NCBI RefSeq assembly: GCF_007570935.1
Contig: NZ_VLLR01000001.1
Span: forward strand, 744,001 to 808,000
DNA: 64,000 bases
Origin: Lactobacillus sp. LL6
GTDB taxonomy: Bacteria > Bacillota > Bacilli > Lactobacillales > Lactobacillaceae
Direction: 5' to 3'
Shown: one piece after another, positions 1-9,823 of the stretch
Position numbering within the stretch: the first letter of the stretch is position 1
Layout of the letters: each line of letters begins with the position of its first letter
Program-made: the position numbers and the translations under genes
Notes under the pieces: generated by a model
What the model was told of the DNA's origin: nothing
Seen by the model: only the letters and a program-made list of their open reading frames with translations
The model's database searches: none

Positions 1-281
1 ATCAAAAATTATTATCGCTTGATGATGTTAAACTTAAATTTACTGATGGTGCACTTGGTGCAATCGCAGATTTAGCAATTGAACGTAATATGGGAGCTCG
101 TGGTCTTAGAACTATCATTGAAAATTCTATGATGGATATTATGTATAAGACTCCAAGCGAAAGTGACATTGAAGAAGTTGAAATTACTAAAGATGTTATT
201 ACTAAGGGTGCTGAACCTAAAATAATTCGCAAATCCGCTAAAAACTCTGATAAAGCAGAGGTAAAAACAAATGATAATTAA
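1..281 (+). CDS. clpX: ATP-dependent Clp protease ATPase subunit ClpX, C-terminal fragment
   Basis: This is the last 93 codons of a gene that begins before the window. The reading frame opens at base 3 without a start codon. The segment holds the small C-terminal AAA+ subdomain, including MGARGLR, the usual sensor-2 arginine region of ClpX, followed by a charged tail. ClpX unfolds tagged proteins and feeds them to ClpP in the cytoplasm. The stop overlaps the start of engB by 11 bases, an order (clpX-engB) common in Firmicutes, which supports the call although the diagnostic N-terminal zinc domain lies outside the window. Confidence 0.88.
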   Translation, partial: QKLLSLDDVKLKFTDGALGAIADLAIERNMGARGLRTIIENSMMDIMYKTPSESDIEEVEITKDVITKGAEPKIIRKSAKNSDKAEVKTNDN

Positions 282-855
282 AAATAGCGATTATGCGGTT
301 AGTGCGGTCAAAGAAAGTCAATATCCAAAAGATAATTTGCCTGAGATAGCTCTAGCAGGCCGCTCAAACGTTGGAAAGTCTAGTTTGATAAATACCTTCT
401 TAAAGCGTAAAAACCTTGCTAGAACTTCTTCTCAGCCTGGTAAAACGCAAACTCTAAATTTCTATATTGTAAATGATGAATTTTATTTAGTAGACGTTCC
501 AGGATATGGTTATGCACGAGTATCACAAAAACAGCGTGAGCAGTTTGGTGAAATGATTCAAGATTATTTAGAAACTCGTGCCAACTTAAAGGGTTTAATT
601 ATTTTAATTGATTCTCGTCATGCACCAACTAAAGACGATATTGCAATGTATGATTATGCGCAATATTTGAATCTACCAATTTTAGTAGTTTGCACTAAAA
701 TGGACAAAATTAAAAAGAGCCAGACAAATAAAGTGATGTCTGAGCTAAAGAAATATCTAGATTTAAGTTATGAAAATGTTTCGGTGTTAACTTTTAGTTC
801 AGTATCTAAGCTTCATGTTAAAGAACTTGGAGATTGGATTGAAGAACATTTATAA
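271..855 (+). CDS. engB: Ribosome biogenesis GTP-binding protein EngB (YsxC/YihA)
   Basis: A 194-residue single-domain GTPase, the usual size for EngB/YsxC, which is needed for late assembly of the 50S ribosomal subunit. The P-loop GRSNVGKS is at residues 30-37, the G3 motif is DVPGYG and the G4 motif is TKMD. The protein is cytosolic and ribosome-associated. The ATG lies inside the end of clpX, so the two are probably co-transcribed and translationally coupled. A strong hairpin follows the stop codon directly and separates it from the convergent dapF. Confidence 0.95.
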   Translation: MIIKNSDYAVSAVKESQYPKDNLPEIALAGRSNVGKSSLINTFLKRKNLARTSSQPGKTQTLNFYIVNDEFYLVDVPGYGYARVSQKQREQFGEMIQDYLETRANLKGLIILIDSRHAPTKDDIAMYDYAQYLNLPILVVCTKMDKIKKSQTNKVMSELKKYLDLSYENVSVLTFSSVSKLHVKELGDWIEEHL

Positions 856-861
856 AAATAT

Positions 862-895
862 AAAAGGACATAAGCTTTAAAGCTTATGTCCTTTT
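862..895. terminator. Bidirectional terminator between engB and dapF
   Basis: A perfect 17-base inverted repeat with no loop spacer. The left arm is AAAAGGACATAAGCTTT and the right arm is its exact complement ending in TTTT. It lies between two convergent genes, and the dapF stop codon falls inside the right arm. Confidence 0.8.
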
Positions 896-1886
896 ACTTT
901 GCTCTTAAGTTGTTAAAAGTAGGAAGTGAAGCTACAAAATTTTCATAGTCTTGTTGTTCATTAGTATTTATTACCTGAGCATGAGAAAAGTTAAAATCAT
1001 AAAGAGATTTTTCAGGAAGATTAATTATTTTAGTAAATGTGGCATTTCCAATTAGCTCCATCCAGTAAGTTGAATCGTGATGTACGATAACTTTAACCAT
1101 TCCTCCAGGATTGTAAACGTTGATTGGGGTTTCAAATTTTGCCCATTCCGGATGAGTTAAACAAAAAGCAAGACTAGTTGCGGACATTCCAGTTCCACAA
1201 GCGTTGGTAAAGCCAACTCCGCGTTCGAATGTACGCACAAAAAGCTGATTTTTATCTAAAATTTGTGCAAAATTAACATTTACCCCATCTGGATAATAAG
1301 GGTTTGGAGAATTTAGATAAGAACCGACATCTTTTAAAATATCACTTTCAATTTGTTCTTGACTTATGAAGCTTATCAGATGAGGATTAGGAACTGCAAT
1401 TGAGGTAAATTTAAGTCCAGGATATATTTCTGGTAAAAATGTATCGATGATTCTTTCATGTCCTAAATTATCAAAGGGTAATGAAGCTTTATTAAAGCTT
1501 ACAGGAGAAATTTCAACTGCAAAGGTATAAATACCCTTAGCAAGATTTTTTTCTCTTCTAACGCGTAAATTTGCGTTCATAGTTTCGACGGCGAAAGAGT
1601 CTTGACTAAACTTTTCTGATAAATAACGTGCAACAGTTCTCAAACCATTTCCACACATTGATGCTTCACTACCATCAGAATTAATTACACGCATTTTTGC
1701 AATTGCTTTTGATGTAGTAGCCTCAGTAATTACTAAAACGCCGTCAGCACCTCCTAAAGGATTATTAGGGGAAGTTATTTTTTGAGTGAATGTTTTTAAA
1801 AGATCATCACCAAGAGGAGCTGATAATTGAGTTTCATCTAAGATAAAAAAAGAATTTTGTGAACCGTGAACTTTAATTAATTTCAT
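894..1886 (-). CDS. dapF: Diaminopimelate epimerase
   Basis: A 330-residue DapF. It interconverts LL- and meso-diaminopimelate, the step before LysA. The two catalytic cysteines are present in their classic settings: Cys78 in MCGNG and Cys230 in ACGTG. It lies 13 bases downstream of the aspartokinase gene on the same strand, so the two form an operon. The other lysine-pathway genes are divergent across the riboswitch region. The protein is slightly longer than typical DapF (about 275-300 residues). Confidence 0.95.
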   Translation of the reverse strand: MKLIKVHGSQNSFFILDETQLSAPLGDDLLKTFTQKITSPNNPLGGADGVLVITEATTSKAIAKMRVINSDGSEASMCGNGLRTVARYLSEKFSQDSFAVETMNANLRVRREKNLAKGIYTFAVEISPVSFNKASLPFDNLGHERIIDTFLPEIYPGLKFTSIAVPNPHLISFISQEQIESDILKDVGSYLNSPNPYYPDGVNVNFAQILDKNQLFVRTFERGVGFTNACGTGMSATSLAFCLTHPEWAKFETPINVYNPGGMVKVIVHHDSTYWMELIGNATFTKIINLPEKSLYDFNFSHAQVINTNEQQDYENFVASLPTFNNLRAK

Positions 1887-1899
1887 ATAAAAACCTCCA

Positions 1900-3252
1900 T
1901 TAAAAAAATTCTTGATAAATAGTTTTGACTGCTAATTTAACTTCTTCGTTTTTGGTTCCAATCATGATTGAAATTTGTGAGGCTCCTTGATTAATCATTT
2001 GTGGTGTGATGTTTTGTGCTTGAAGAGCAGAAAGAATAGTAGCACTAATACCAGAATGCTTCTTCATTCCTTCACCTACAACCATGATTATGGCATAATC
2101 ATCAATCCATTCTAATTGGTCAGGATTGATTAAGGCTTGAATCTCATTACAAATTAAATCAATTAGTTGATCTGTTAAAAATTTACGATTAAAAATGATA
2201 GTAATATCATCAATTCCAGAAGGCATATGTTCATAAGGAACGTGATACTTATCTAAAATCTGTAAAATTTTCAGTGTGAATCCAGCTTCTTTATTTAATA
2301 AATATTTATGAAGATATAATGCTGAAAAGTTTTTTTGACTTGCGACTCCGGTAATAATTCTGTCAGCTGAAAAATTTCTATTAGGTAAAATCATAGTTCC
2401 TGGGTCAGCAGGAGCGTTGGTGTTTTTTACATTAATGGGAATATCACCTTGAATAGCTGGAATTAAAGCTTCATCGTGAAAAACAGAAAAACCAGCATAT
2501 GATAATTCACGCATTTCACGATAAGTCATTTTTTTGATTGATTTAGGAGAAGGAATAATAGCTGGATTCACTGAAAAGATACCACTGACATCTGTGAAAT
2601 TTTCATAAAGATCACAGTGCATCCCTCTTGCTAAGATAGCTCCAGTAATATCAGAACCTCCTCTAGAAAAGGTAGCAATATGACCTGAAGGTGTGATTCC
2701 AAAAAATCCCGGAAAAACTATTTTTTCATCATCAAAAATTTTTAAATGATCTAAATTTATATAGCTTTCAGGATTTACTAAGGCATCATTAGGTTCTCCA
2801 GTAACAATTAATCCAGCCTCTATTGGATCAAGATAACGACTTTTAATTCCCATATGGTTTAAAATTAAAGCGATTAATCGTGCATTAAGTCGTTCACCAT
2901 GAGCTTTAAAGGCTGCTAAAAGATAATCATTATTAGGATAATTTTGCTTAGGTAAATTTAACAAAATATCATGAATTATTTCCAATTGAGCAGATTCAAT
3001 TCCAAAGTAGTTACCAATTTCTTGATAACGATTGAAGATTTTGGACACAATATCATTTGTAGGATTCTGATGTAAAAAATCCTCAGCATATTGAATCAAT
3101 AAATCTGTTACTTTAATATCTTTTGAAAATCTCTTACCTGGTGCAGAAACCACCATTACTTGGCGCTCTTTTTCTGAAGTTAAAATATTAATAGCATTTG
3201 AAACACTTTCTCCAGAAGCTAAAGAGCTTCCTCCAAACTTAACTACTTTCAT
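1900..3252 (-). CDS. lysC: Aspartate kinase (aspartokinase)
   Basis: A 450-residue aspartokinase that phosphorylates aspartate, the first step of the lysine/DAP route. The N-terminal KFGGSS motif (residues 5-10) and the GGSDITGA motif (198-205) mark the amino-acid-kinase domain. The C-terminal third (about 305-450) fits tandem ACT regulatory domains, so feedback control by lysine is likely but not provable here. It is first in an operon with dapF, preceded by a good promoter with a leader of only about 20 bases, and so has no riboswitch of its own. The symbol lysC is by function; thrA is also used for such genes. Confidence 0.93.
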   Translation of the reverse strand: MKVVKFGGSSLASGESVSNAINILTSEKERQVMVVSAPGKRFSKDIKVTDLLIQYAEDFLHQNPTNDIVSKIFNRYQEIGNYFGIESAQLEIIHDILLNLPKQNYPNNDYLLAAFKAHGERLNARLIALILNHMGIKSRYLDPIEAGLIVTGEPNDALVNPESYINLDHLKIFDDEKIVFPGFFGITPSGHIATFSRGGSDITGAILARGMHCDLYENFTDVSGIFSVNPAIIPSPKSIKKMTYREMRELSYAGFSVFHDEALIPAIQGDIPINVKNTNAPADPGTMILPNRNFSADRIITGVASQKNFSALYLHKYLLNKEAGFTLKILQILDKYHVPYEHMPSGIDDITIIFNRKFLTDQLIDLICNEIQALINPDQLEWIDDYAIIMVVGEGMKKHSGISATILSALQAQNITPQMINQGASQISIMIGTKNEEVKLAVKTIYQEFF

Positions 3253-3280
3253 AATTTAAAACTTCTTTCATGTTTTTGGA

Positions 3281-3309
3281 ATTTTAATTTTTTAAAAGTG
3301 CACTGTCAA
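3281..3309 (-). promoter_or_regulatory. Promoter of the aspartokinase-dapF operon
   Basis: On the minus strand there is a perfect -35 box TTGACA (3304-3309), a 17-base spacer and a -10 box TAAAAT (3281-3286). Transcription would begin near 3274, only about 20 bases before the ATG, which leaves no room for a leader riboswitch. Confidence 0.75.
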
Positions 3310-3434
3310 AATTAATTTAATTGAATTTTAACATGCTTTTTTATTCTTGCAAGGCGAAATGTTGATAAATAAACCTTTTTAAAGATGGCATAGATAGTAA
3401 TAAAAAAATAAAATTAAATTTTATGAAAAAAGTA

Positions 3435-3463
3435 TTGACACTAATTTTAATAAAATATACAAT
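3435..3463 (+). promoter_or_regulatory. Promoter of the lysA-asd operon
   Basis: Perfect -35 box TTGACA (3435-3440), 17-base spacer and -10 box TACAAT (3458-3463). The predicted start near 3470 coincides with the first base-paired stretch of the lysine riboswitch. Confidence 0.85.
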
Positions 3464-3470
3464 TTACTCA

Positions 3471-3640
3471 AATCGAAGAGGTGCAATCAACATCAGTAAC
3501 TCTTATGAAGCAAGACAATGCTAGTGATTGGAGTGAAAGGGAAGATTGCCGAAGCTATAGTATTTGTCAGTGCTATTGGCTGGGTCGTAATTGAATAAAT
3601 TACGGACTGTCGCGAAAAATACTCGCGGAGCGCTATCGAC
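3471..3640 (+). ncRNA. Lysine riboswitch (L-box) aptamer
   Basis: The conserved L-box blocks occur in order: AGAGGTGC, AGTAACT, AAGGGAAGATTGCCGAAG, GGCTGGGTCG, GACTGTCG and GGAGCGCTATCGA. The ends TCGA and TCGA, plus GTGC and GCGC, pair to close helix P1. The aptamer directly follows a strong promoter and precedes a terminator and lysA, the standard arrangement in which lysine binding stops transcription of lysine genes. Confidence 0.92.
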
Positions 3641-3660
3641 CATAAGATTAAAAATAATTT

Positions 3661-3698
3661 AATCCATTGTTTGTTTGGCGCAAGCAATGGATTTTTTT
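3661..3698 (+). terminator. Riboswitch-controlled terminator before lysA
   Basis: Inverted repeat AATCCATTG / CAATGGATT followed by a run of seven T. It is placed between the lysine aptamer and lysA, so it is the expected expression platform. An in-frame TTG at 3675 lies inside this hairpin and is not used as the lysA start. Confidence 0.85.
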
Positions 3699-3731
3699 AT
3701 TGGCGCTCCTACCAAGGAAAGTAGGAGAAAA

Positions 3732-5036
3732 ATGAATTCACAAATTAACTCAGAAGAAATTAATCAAGAAGGTCATTTAACTATTGGTGGTGTTGATGCT
3801 ATAGAGTTAGCTCAAGAATATGGAACCCCTTTAGTGGTTTATGACGTAAGTAAAATTCGTAATCAAATTCGTAATTTTGAAACAATTTTTGAAAAAGAAA
3901 AAGTCAACTATGAAGTTAGTTATGCAAGCAAGGCTTTTTCAGCAATTGCAATGTATCAACTAGCAAAACAAGAAGGAGCTGCCATTGATGTGGTTTCAGC
4001 AGGAGAATTGTATACTGCGCTTAAGGCTGGCTTCCCAATGGAAAAGGTCAATTTTCATGGAAATAATAAATCTCTTTTTGAACTTGAAATGGCAGTTAAA
4101 AATCACGTTGGTAGAATTATGATTGATAATTTTCATGAAATTGAGTTGTTAAGTCAAGTTTTAAAAGAAAATAAAACAAATATTGATGTTGTTTTAAGAA
4201 TTACGCCAGGTATTTCAGCTCACACCCATGAATATGATCAAACTGGACAAGTAGATAGCAAGTTTGGGTTTGATTTGGATTCAGGACAAGCAGACGAAGC
4301 ATTAAAGCAAGTTTTAAATGAGCCACGAATGAATCCTTTAGGACTCCATGCTCATATTGGATCACAAATTTTTGAATTAAATGGTTTTAAAATGGCTGCA
4401 AAGAAATTAGTTCAAGTCGCTGCCTTATGGCGTGAAAAATATAACTTCATAGCTCAAGTGATTAATGTCGGAGGCGGATTTGGAATTAAGTATGTAGAAA
4501 AAGATGAACCATTAAAGCCAGAAGAATTTGTAAAAGCCATCATAGCAACGATTAAAGAAGAAACGGCAAAAGTTAATTTACCAATGCCGGAAATTGATAT
4601 TGAACCTGGTCGTTCGATAGTAGGTCCAGCAGGATATAGCTTATACACAGTGGGTAGTAGCAAGGTAGTTTCAGGTTTAACGCCTTATGTAACTGTTGAC
4701 GGCGGTATGGGAGATAATATTCGACCAGCTCTTTATGGCGCAGAATATGAGGCTATCCTTGCAAATGATCCTAATAAACAAGCAGATGAAGTTATTAATT
4801 TAGCTGGGAAATATTGTGAGTCAGGTGATATTTTAATTAAAAATGCTCTTTTACCCTCACTTCACACAGGCGACATTATAGCAATTTTAGATACTGGGGC
4901 ATATGGGTATTCAATGGCTTCAAATTACAATCGTAATCCTCGTCCTGCTGTTGTATTTGCAGAAAATGGTAAAGCTAAATTAGTTATAAAGCGAGAAAGT
5001 TTAGAAGATTTAGTTCATTTAGATCAATCTTTATAG
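3732..5036 (+). CDS. lysA: Diaminopimelate decarboxylase
   Basis: A 434-residue PLP enzyme that decarboxylates meso-DAP to L-lysine. The PLP lysine is Lys67 in the motif YASKAF. HIGSQ and the later EPGRS and CESGD motifs are typical of the fold-III decarboxylase family. I chose the ATG at 3732 because GTAGGAG lies just upstream; the longer in-frame reading would begin inside the riboswitch terminator. It is the first gene of a seven-gene operon under the lysine riboswitch, which fits its role as the last step of lysine synthesis. Confidence 0.95.
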   Translation: MNSQINSEEINQEGHLTIGGVDAIELAQEYGTPLVVYDVSKIRNQIRNFETIFEKEKVNYEVSYASKAFSAIAMYQLAKQEGAAIDVVSAGELYTALKAGFPMEKVNFHGNNKSLFELEMAVKNHVGRIMIDNFHEIELLSQVLKENKTNIDVVLRITPGISAHTHEYDQTGQVDSKFGFDLDSGQADEALKQVLNEPRMNPLGLHAHIGSQIFELNGFKMAAKKLVQVAALWREKYNFIAQVINVGGGFGIKYVEKDEPLKPEEFVKAIIATIKEETAKVNLPMPEIDIEPGRSIVGPAGYSLYTVGSSKVVSGLTPYVTVDGGMGDNIRPALYGAEYEAILANDPNKQADEVINLAGKYCESGDILIKNALLPSLHTGDIIAILDTGAYGYSMASNYNRNPRPAVVFAENGKAKLVIKRESLEDLVHLDQSL

Positions 5037-5057
5037 CATAAAGTCTGGAGGAAAAAT

Positions 5058-5768
5058 ATGACAAAATTAGACGCACAATCAATTATTAATTACATTGGAA
5101 ATGCTCCAAAGAAAACCCCTGTTAAAGTTTTTATTAAAGGGGATTTAGAAAATTTGACTTTTCCAAATGAAATTGAAGATTATGTTGATGCTAAAAGCGG
5201 AGTGATTTTTGGTGATTGGAAAGATGTAGAAAGTTTTTTAAATAAAAATAAAGCAAAAATTATTAGTTATCATATTGAAAATGATGCTAGAAATTCAGCA
5301 GTTCCTCTTCTTGATTTAAAAAAGTTTAATGCCAGAATTGAACCTGGTGCCATAATTCGGGATCAAGTAGAAATTGGTGATAATGCTGTAATTATGATGG
5401 GCGCAATTATTAATATCGGTGCGGAAATAGGTTCAAATTCTATGATTGATATGGGGGCAGTTCTAGGTGGACGCGCAATTGTAGGGGAAAACTGTCATAT
5501 TGGAGCAGGAACTGTTTTAGCGGGAGTGATAGAACCTGCTTCAGCTGACCCAGTCAGAATTGATGATAATGTTTTGATTGGAGCTAACGCTGTAGTGATT
5601 GAAGGTGTTCATGTAGGCGAAGGTGCAGTAGTTGCTGCTGGCGCTATTGTAACTCATGATGTTGAACCACATACAATGGTTGCCGGCGTTCCAGCCAAGT
5701 TTATTAAACAAGTAGACGAACAAACCGCTCAAAAAACTGAATTAGAAGACGATTTAAGGAAGATTTAA
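5058..5768 (+). CDS. dapH: Tetrahydrodipicolinate N-acetyltransferase
   Basis: A 236-residue acyltransferase with a left-handed beta-helix made of hexapeptide repeats (roughly residues 90-210), as in DapH/DapD. It acetylates tetrahydrodipicolinate and commits the pathway to the N-acetyl branch. The choice of acetyl rather than succinyl donor is supported by the adjacent N-acetyl-DAP deacetylase and PatA-type aminotransferase. A clear GGAGG site precedes the ATG, and the next gene begins one base after the stop. Confidence 0.93.
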   Translation: MTKLDAQSIINYIGNAPKKTPVKVFIKGDLENLTFPNEIEDYVDAKSGVIFGDWKDVESFLNKNKAKIISYHIENDARNSAVPLLDLKKFNARIEPGAIIRDQVEIGDNAVIMMGAIINIGAEIGSNSMIDMGAVLGGRAIVGENCHIGAGTVLAGVIEPASADPVRIDDNVLIGANAVVIEGVHVGEGAVVAAGAIVTHDVEPHTMVAGVPAKFIKQVDEQTAQKTELEDDLRKI

Positions 5769-5769
5769 A

Positions 5770-6915
5770 ATGCTGAGTGAAAATGAGTTAATAAATATTA
5801 GAAGAGATTTGCATCAAATCCCTGAATTAGCCCTCCATGAAATACAGACTCATGACTATTTAATGGATGTAATTGAAAATTTTAAACAAGATAATTTAGA
5901 AATTCGAGTTCCACATGCACTTCCTACAGCAATTTTAGTTCTAGTTCATGGCAAAAAGCCCCTAAGAACGATTGCTTATCGTACAGATATAGATGCACTA
6001 CCTGTTGAAGAGCAAACGGGTTTGGACTTTGCTTCTAAAAATCCGGGTGTAATGCATGCTTGCGGGCATGATATTCATATGACGGTCGCATTAGGCTTAC
6101 TTAGTTACTTTAGTGAAAACCAACCACAAGATAATTTGTTATTTTTCTTTCAACCTGCAGAAGAAAGTGAAAGTGGAGCAAAACTAGCTTATGAAGAAGG
6201 GATTTTCCAAGGAAAATGGAAACCTGATGAATTTTACGGATTGCATGATAATCCTACTTTGCCAGCGGGAGCAATTGGGTGTCGAAAGGGGACTCTTTTT
6301 GCAGGAACTACAGAAATTAATATTGATATCTATGGAAAAGGTGGTCATGCAGCTTTTCCACAAGATGCAAATGATGTAGTAGTGGCGAGTGCAAGCTTAA
6401 TTATGCAAATTCAAACAATCATTTCTCGCAGTATTGATCCTATTCAAAGTGGTGTTATAACTTTAGGAAAAATTAAAGCTGGAACGATTCGCAATGTAAT
6501 TGCATCTCATGCACGAATTGAAGGTACGCTTCGAGGATTAACTCAAAAAATGATTCTTAAAATTGATCAGCGCTTGCAAGAAGTATGTGATGGAATTGCT
6601 AAAAGTTATGGCGTAGAAGTGAAATTAAATTTAAACCAGGGCGGTTATTGGCCTGTAGAAAATAATCCTGATTTAACTAAAGAGTTTATTTCTTATATGA
6701 AGAATAATTCAACTGTAACTTATATTGAGACAGAGCCAGCAATGACAGGAGAAGATTTTGGCTTTTTACTCAATAAGTTCCCTGGGGTAATGTTTTGGTT
6801 AGGAGTTAAAGATGATTCTCAACTTCATTCTGCGACATTAACTCCAGATGAGACTAGTATTTCTCGCGGTATTGAAGCAATTAAAGGTTTTTTAATTAAT
6901 AGAATGGAGAAATAA
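5770..6915 (+). CDS. dapL: N-acetyldiaminopimelate deacetylase
   Basis: A 381-residue M20-family amidohydrolase. The metal-binding motif HACGHDIHM places Cys98, His100, Asp101 and His103 as in related deacetylases; Glu131/132 follow in QPAEES. It removes the acetyl group from N-acetyl-LL-DAP. M20 enzymes of this type are often labelled hippurate hydrolase; the operon position argues for the DAP role. The symbol dapL follows the acetyl-deacetylase usage and should not be confused with LL-DAP aminotransferase. Confidence 0.9.
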   Translation: MLSENELINIRRDLHQIPELALHEIQTHDYLMDVIENFKQDNLEIRVPHALPTAILVLVHGKKPLRTIAYRTDIDALPVEEQTGLDFASKNPGVMHACGHDIHMTVALGLLSYFSENQPQDNLLFFFQPAEESESGAKLAYEEGIFQGKWKPDEFYGLHDNPTLPAGAIGCRKGTLFAGTTEINIDIYGKGGHAAFPQDANDVVVASASLIMQIQTIISRSIDPIQSGVITLGKIKAGTIRNVIASHARIEGTLRGLTQKMILKIDQRLQEVCDGIAKSYGVEVKLNLNQGGYWPVENNPDLTKEFISYMKNNSTVTYIETEPAMTGEDFGFLLNKFPGVMFWLGVKDDSQLHSATLTPDETSISRGIEAIKGFLINRMEK

Positions 6916-6916
6916 A

Positions 6917-7843
6917 ATGGCAAATTTAATTGATGCAGATTTAATCACAGCACTTATTACTCCGTTTAATGAAGATAATAAGATTGATTTTGATAGTTTA
7001 GAAAAGTTAACGAATTACTTAATTGATAATGGATCTAATGGTTTTGTAATTGGTGGGACAACTGGAGAAACACCTACCTTAAGTCATGATGAAAAAATTG
7101 AACTATATACTAGATTTGGACAAATTGTGAATAACCGTGTCCCAGTTATTGCAGGAGTTGGGTCTAATAATACGGTAGAAACAATTGCTTTTGCTAATGA
7201 AGTGGCAGGTATTGATGGGATTGATTATGGATTAGTAGTAGTGCCGCCTTATAATAAGCCTAATCAACGAGGGATGGTTGCTCACTTTACTGCAGTAAAT
7301 GATGCAAGTCAATTACCACTCATTATTTATAATATTCCTGGCAGAACTGGAGTAAAAATGGCTAAAGAAACTGTTGTTCAATTGTCGCATTTAAAAAACA
7401 TTAAAGGAATCAAGCAGTGTGCATCTCTTGAAGAATTAGAATACATAATTGATCACAAAGACCAAGACTTTCAAGTTTTTACTGGAGAAGATGCCCAGGC
7501 TTTAACTGCACGTTTGTTAGGAGCAAATGGTGTAATTTCTGTTGCAGAACACATTTATCCAACTCAAATGCGTAAAATGTATGATGATTTATACTCGGGT
7601 AATTATTCTGAAGCAGCCTGTCTTCAAAGATGGCTTACTCCAAAAATGGCAGCTTTATTTATGTATCCTTCACCAACCCCTGTAAAGGCTGTTTTGAATG
7701 CACAAGGCTTTAAGACGGGAGGAGTTCGTTTACCTCTTGTAACTTTAAATGATGAAGAAAAGGTAATACTAGCACAAAAATTAGGTTTAAAAGATAATGC
7801 ATTAATGGGAAAATTACCACTAAATTTGGAAGAGGAAAAATAA
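6917..7843 (+). CDS. dapA: 4-hydroxy-tetrahydrodipicolinate synthase
   Basis: A 308-residue TIM-barrel aldolase that condenses aspartate semialdehyde with pyruvate. The Schiff-base lysine is Lys166 in GIKQ, and Tyr138 in [10 protein letters not shown] matches the catalytic tyrosine. The GGTTGE phosphate/substrate loop is near residue 46. It begins one base after the dapL stop, so the operon is tightly packed. It is the branch-point enzyme, controlled here at RNA level by the lysine riboswitch. Confidence 0.96.
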   Translation: MANLIDADLITALITPFNEDNKIDFDSLEKLTNYLIDNGSNGFVIGGTTGETPTLSHDEKIELYTRFGQIVNNRVPVIAGVGSNNTVETIAFANEVAGIDGIDYGLVVVPPYNKPNQRGMVAHFTAVNDASQLPLIIYNIPGRTGVKMAKETVVQLSHLKNIKGIKQCASLEELEYIIDHKDQDFQVFTGEDAQALTARLLGANGVISVAEHIYPTQMRKMYDDLYSGNYSEAACLQRWLTPKMAALFMYPSPTPVKAVLNAQGFKTGGVRLPLVTLNDEEKVILAQKLGLKDNALMGKLPLNLEEEK

Positions 7844-7844
7844 A

Positions 7845-8621
7845 ATGAATAAACGAGTTTTAATTGCTGGTTTTACTGGGGCCATGGGAGCAGAAACGAT
7901 TAGATTAATTGCTTCATTAGAAGGTTTTGAAGTAGTTGCTGGATTAGCTCCCCATGCTCAAAAAGACCCACTTAAGTACGGCTTGAATAAGAATGTGAAA
8001 ATTTTTAATAGTTTAGCTGAAATTCCAGCTAATGTTGCGGATATTTGGGTAGATTTTACTAGTCCTAGCGCTGTTTTTGAAAATATAGAATTTGCTTTAA
8101 AACATCATATTAGACCTCTTGTAGGTACAACTGGTCTAAGTGAAAAACAAGAAACAACACTAGTTAAACTTGCTCAAAAAGAAAAGCTTGGTGGTTTGAT
8201 TGCACCAAACTTTGGAATGTCAGCAGTTTTATTAATGAAATTTGCACGTGAAGCTGCAAAATATTTTCCTGATGTTGAAATTATTGAAATGCACCATGCG
8301 GACAAAAAAGATGCTCCTTCTGGGACTGCCTTAGCTACAGCTAAATTAATAAGTCAAGTTCGTGAAGCTCATGAAAGTGCGCCAAATGAAGAAACTTTGG
8401 AAAATGTACGTGGTGGTGATTATCAAGGGATTAAAATTCATTCCGTTCGTTTGCCGGGATATATTGCTCATGAACAGGTTTTATTCGGTGCAAAAGGTGA
8501 GGCTTTAACTATTCGACAAGATTCATTTGATCGCTCATCATTTATGAGTGGAGTTAAAGTTGGTTTAGAAAAGATTATGAATCTCAAGCAGTTAGTAATT
8601 GGATTGGAAAATATTTTATAG
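7845..8621 (+). CDS. dapB: 4-hydroxy-tetrahydrodipicolinate reductase
   Basis: A 258-residue NAD(P)H-dependent reductase. The nucleotide-binding GFTGAMG is at residues 9-15, and the catalytic segment EMHHADKKDAPSGTA carries His150, His151 and the active lysine. It reduces the DapA product to tetrahydrodipicolinate, the substrate of DapH upstream in the operon. It begins one base after dapA. Confidence 0.96.
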   Translation: MNKRVLIAGFTGAMGAETIRLIASLEGFEVVAGLAPHAQKDPLKYGLNKNVKIFNSLAEIPANVADIWVDFTSPSAVFENIEFALKHHIRPLVGTTGLSEKQETTLVKLAQKEKLGGLIAPNFGMSAVLLMKFAREAAKYFPDVEIIEMHHADKKDAPSGTALATAKLISQVREAHESAPNEETLENVRGGDYQGIKIHSVRLPGYIAHEQVLFGAKGEALTIRQDSFDRSSFMSGVKVGLEKIMNLKQLVIGLENIL

Positions 8622-8635
8622 ATTGAGGTGGATTT

Positions 8636-9823
8636 ATGCCACATTTAGCACAAGACTTAAGTCTTAGTCAAAAAATAAAGAATGTAAAAGCTTCTGGGAT
8701 TAGAATTTTTGATAATAAAGTTTCTACGATTCCAGGAATTATTAAATTAACTTTAGGTGAGCCGGATTTTAATACTCCAGAGCATGTTAAAGAAGCAGCT
8801 ATTAAAAGTATTCGTGATAATGATTCTCACTATGCTCCACAAAAGGGAAAGATAGAATTGCGTCAAGCTATTAGTAAGTTTTTAAAAAAAGAAGTGGGAG
8901 TAAAATATAATCCCGAGGAAGAAATCGTGGTTACCATTGGTGCTACTGAAGCTATTAATGCAGCGATTTTTGCACTTACTAATCCTGGAGATAAAATCTT
9001 AATTCCTACACCAGTTTTTTCACTTTATTGGCCAGTGGCATATTTAGCAGATGCTTCTTATAAATTAGTCGATACTTCAGATGAAGATTTTAAATTGTCA
9101 GCAAAAAAACTTGAAAAAGAATTAATAAAAGATCCATCAATTAAAGCCGTAGTTTTAAATTATCCAACCAATCCAACCGGAGTTGAATATAGTAAAGATG
9201 AAATTCAAAAACTAGCTAAAGTAATTAAAAATCATCACTTATATATGATTACTGATGAAATTTATAGTTCTCTTACTTATGGAGTTGAACATTATTCAAT
9301 CGCTCAAGAAATTCCTGAAAGAACTTTATATATTTCTGGCTTTTCAAAATCACATGCTATGACCGGTTATCGTTTGGGATATATTGCCGGTCCTAAAGAA
9401 ATTATGGAACAAATAGGAAAAGTGCATGGTTTAATGGTTACCACTGCTAATGATTCGGCTCAGGCTGCAGCTATTGAAGCTTTAGTTAATGGTCAAAATG
9501 ATCCAAAAGAATTTTGCAAAACTTATCAAAGACGAAGGGACTTTGTTATTAAGGAACTGAATAGATTAGGTATCAAAACTGTTGATCCTCAAGGGGCATT
9601 TTATATATTTGCTAAGATTCCATCTAGCTATGGTCAAGATGATATGCAATTTGCATTAGATTTAGCATTTAAGGCAAAGGTTGGAGTAACGCCAGGGAGT
9701 GCATTTGGTCCTGGCGGAGAAGGATATATTCGTTTGTCTTATGCATCATCTGATGAAGATTTACAAGAATCAATGAGAAGAATTAGTGATTTTTTTAAAG
9801 AGGAAAATGAAAATAATGAATAG
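8636..9823 (+). CDS. patA: N-acetyl-LL-diaminopimelate aminotransferase (PatA-like)
   Basis: A 395-residue class I/II PLP aminotransferase. NYPTNPTG and the PLP lysine Lys238 in [16 protein letters not shown] are diagnostic of the family. In the acetylase pathway this step transaminates N-acetyl-2-amino-6-ketopimelate using glutamate. Substrate assignment rests on operon position between dapB and asd. A GAGGTGG site precedes the ATG. The 3' end overlaps the beginning of asd. Confidence 0.88.
   Translation: MPHLAQDLSLSQKIKNVKASGIRIFDNKVSTIPGIIKLTLGEPDFNTPEHVKEAAIKSIRDNDSHYAPQKGKIELRQAISKFLKKEVGVKYNPEEEIVVTIGATEAINAAIFALTNPGDKILIPTPVFSLYWPVAYLADASYKLVDTSDEDFKLSAKKLEKELIKDPSIKAVVLNYPTNPTGVEYSKDEIQKLAKVIKNHHLYMITDEIYSSLTYGVEHYSIAQEIPERTLYISGFSKSHAMTGYRLGYIAGPKEIMEQIGKVHGLMVTTANDSAQAAAIEALVNGQNDPKEFCKTYQRRRDFVIKELNRLGIKTVDPQGAFYIFAKIPSSYGQDDMQFALDLAFKAKVGVTPGSAFGPGGEGYIRLSYASSDEDLQESMRRISDFFKEENENNE

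Noticed and set aside
3253..3434. A second lysine riboswitch in front of aspartokinase
   Set aside because: The promoter found on the minus strand leaves a leader of only about 20 bases, and no L-box blocks are present on that strand.
3675..3731. Upstream extension of lysA from a TTG at 3675
   Set aside because: It starts inside the riboswitch terminator, and the ATG at 3732 has a good ribosome site.
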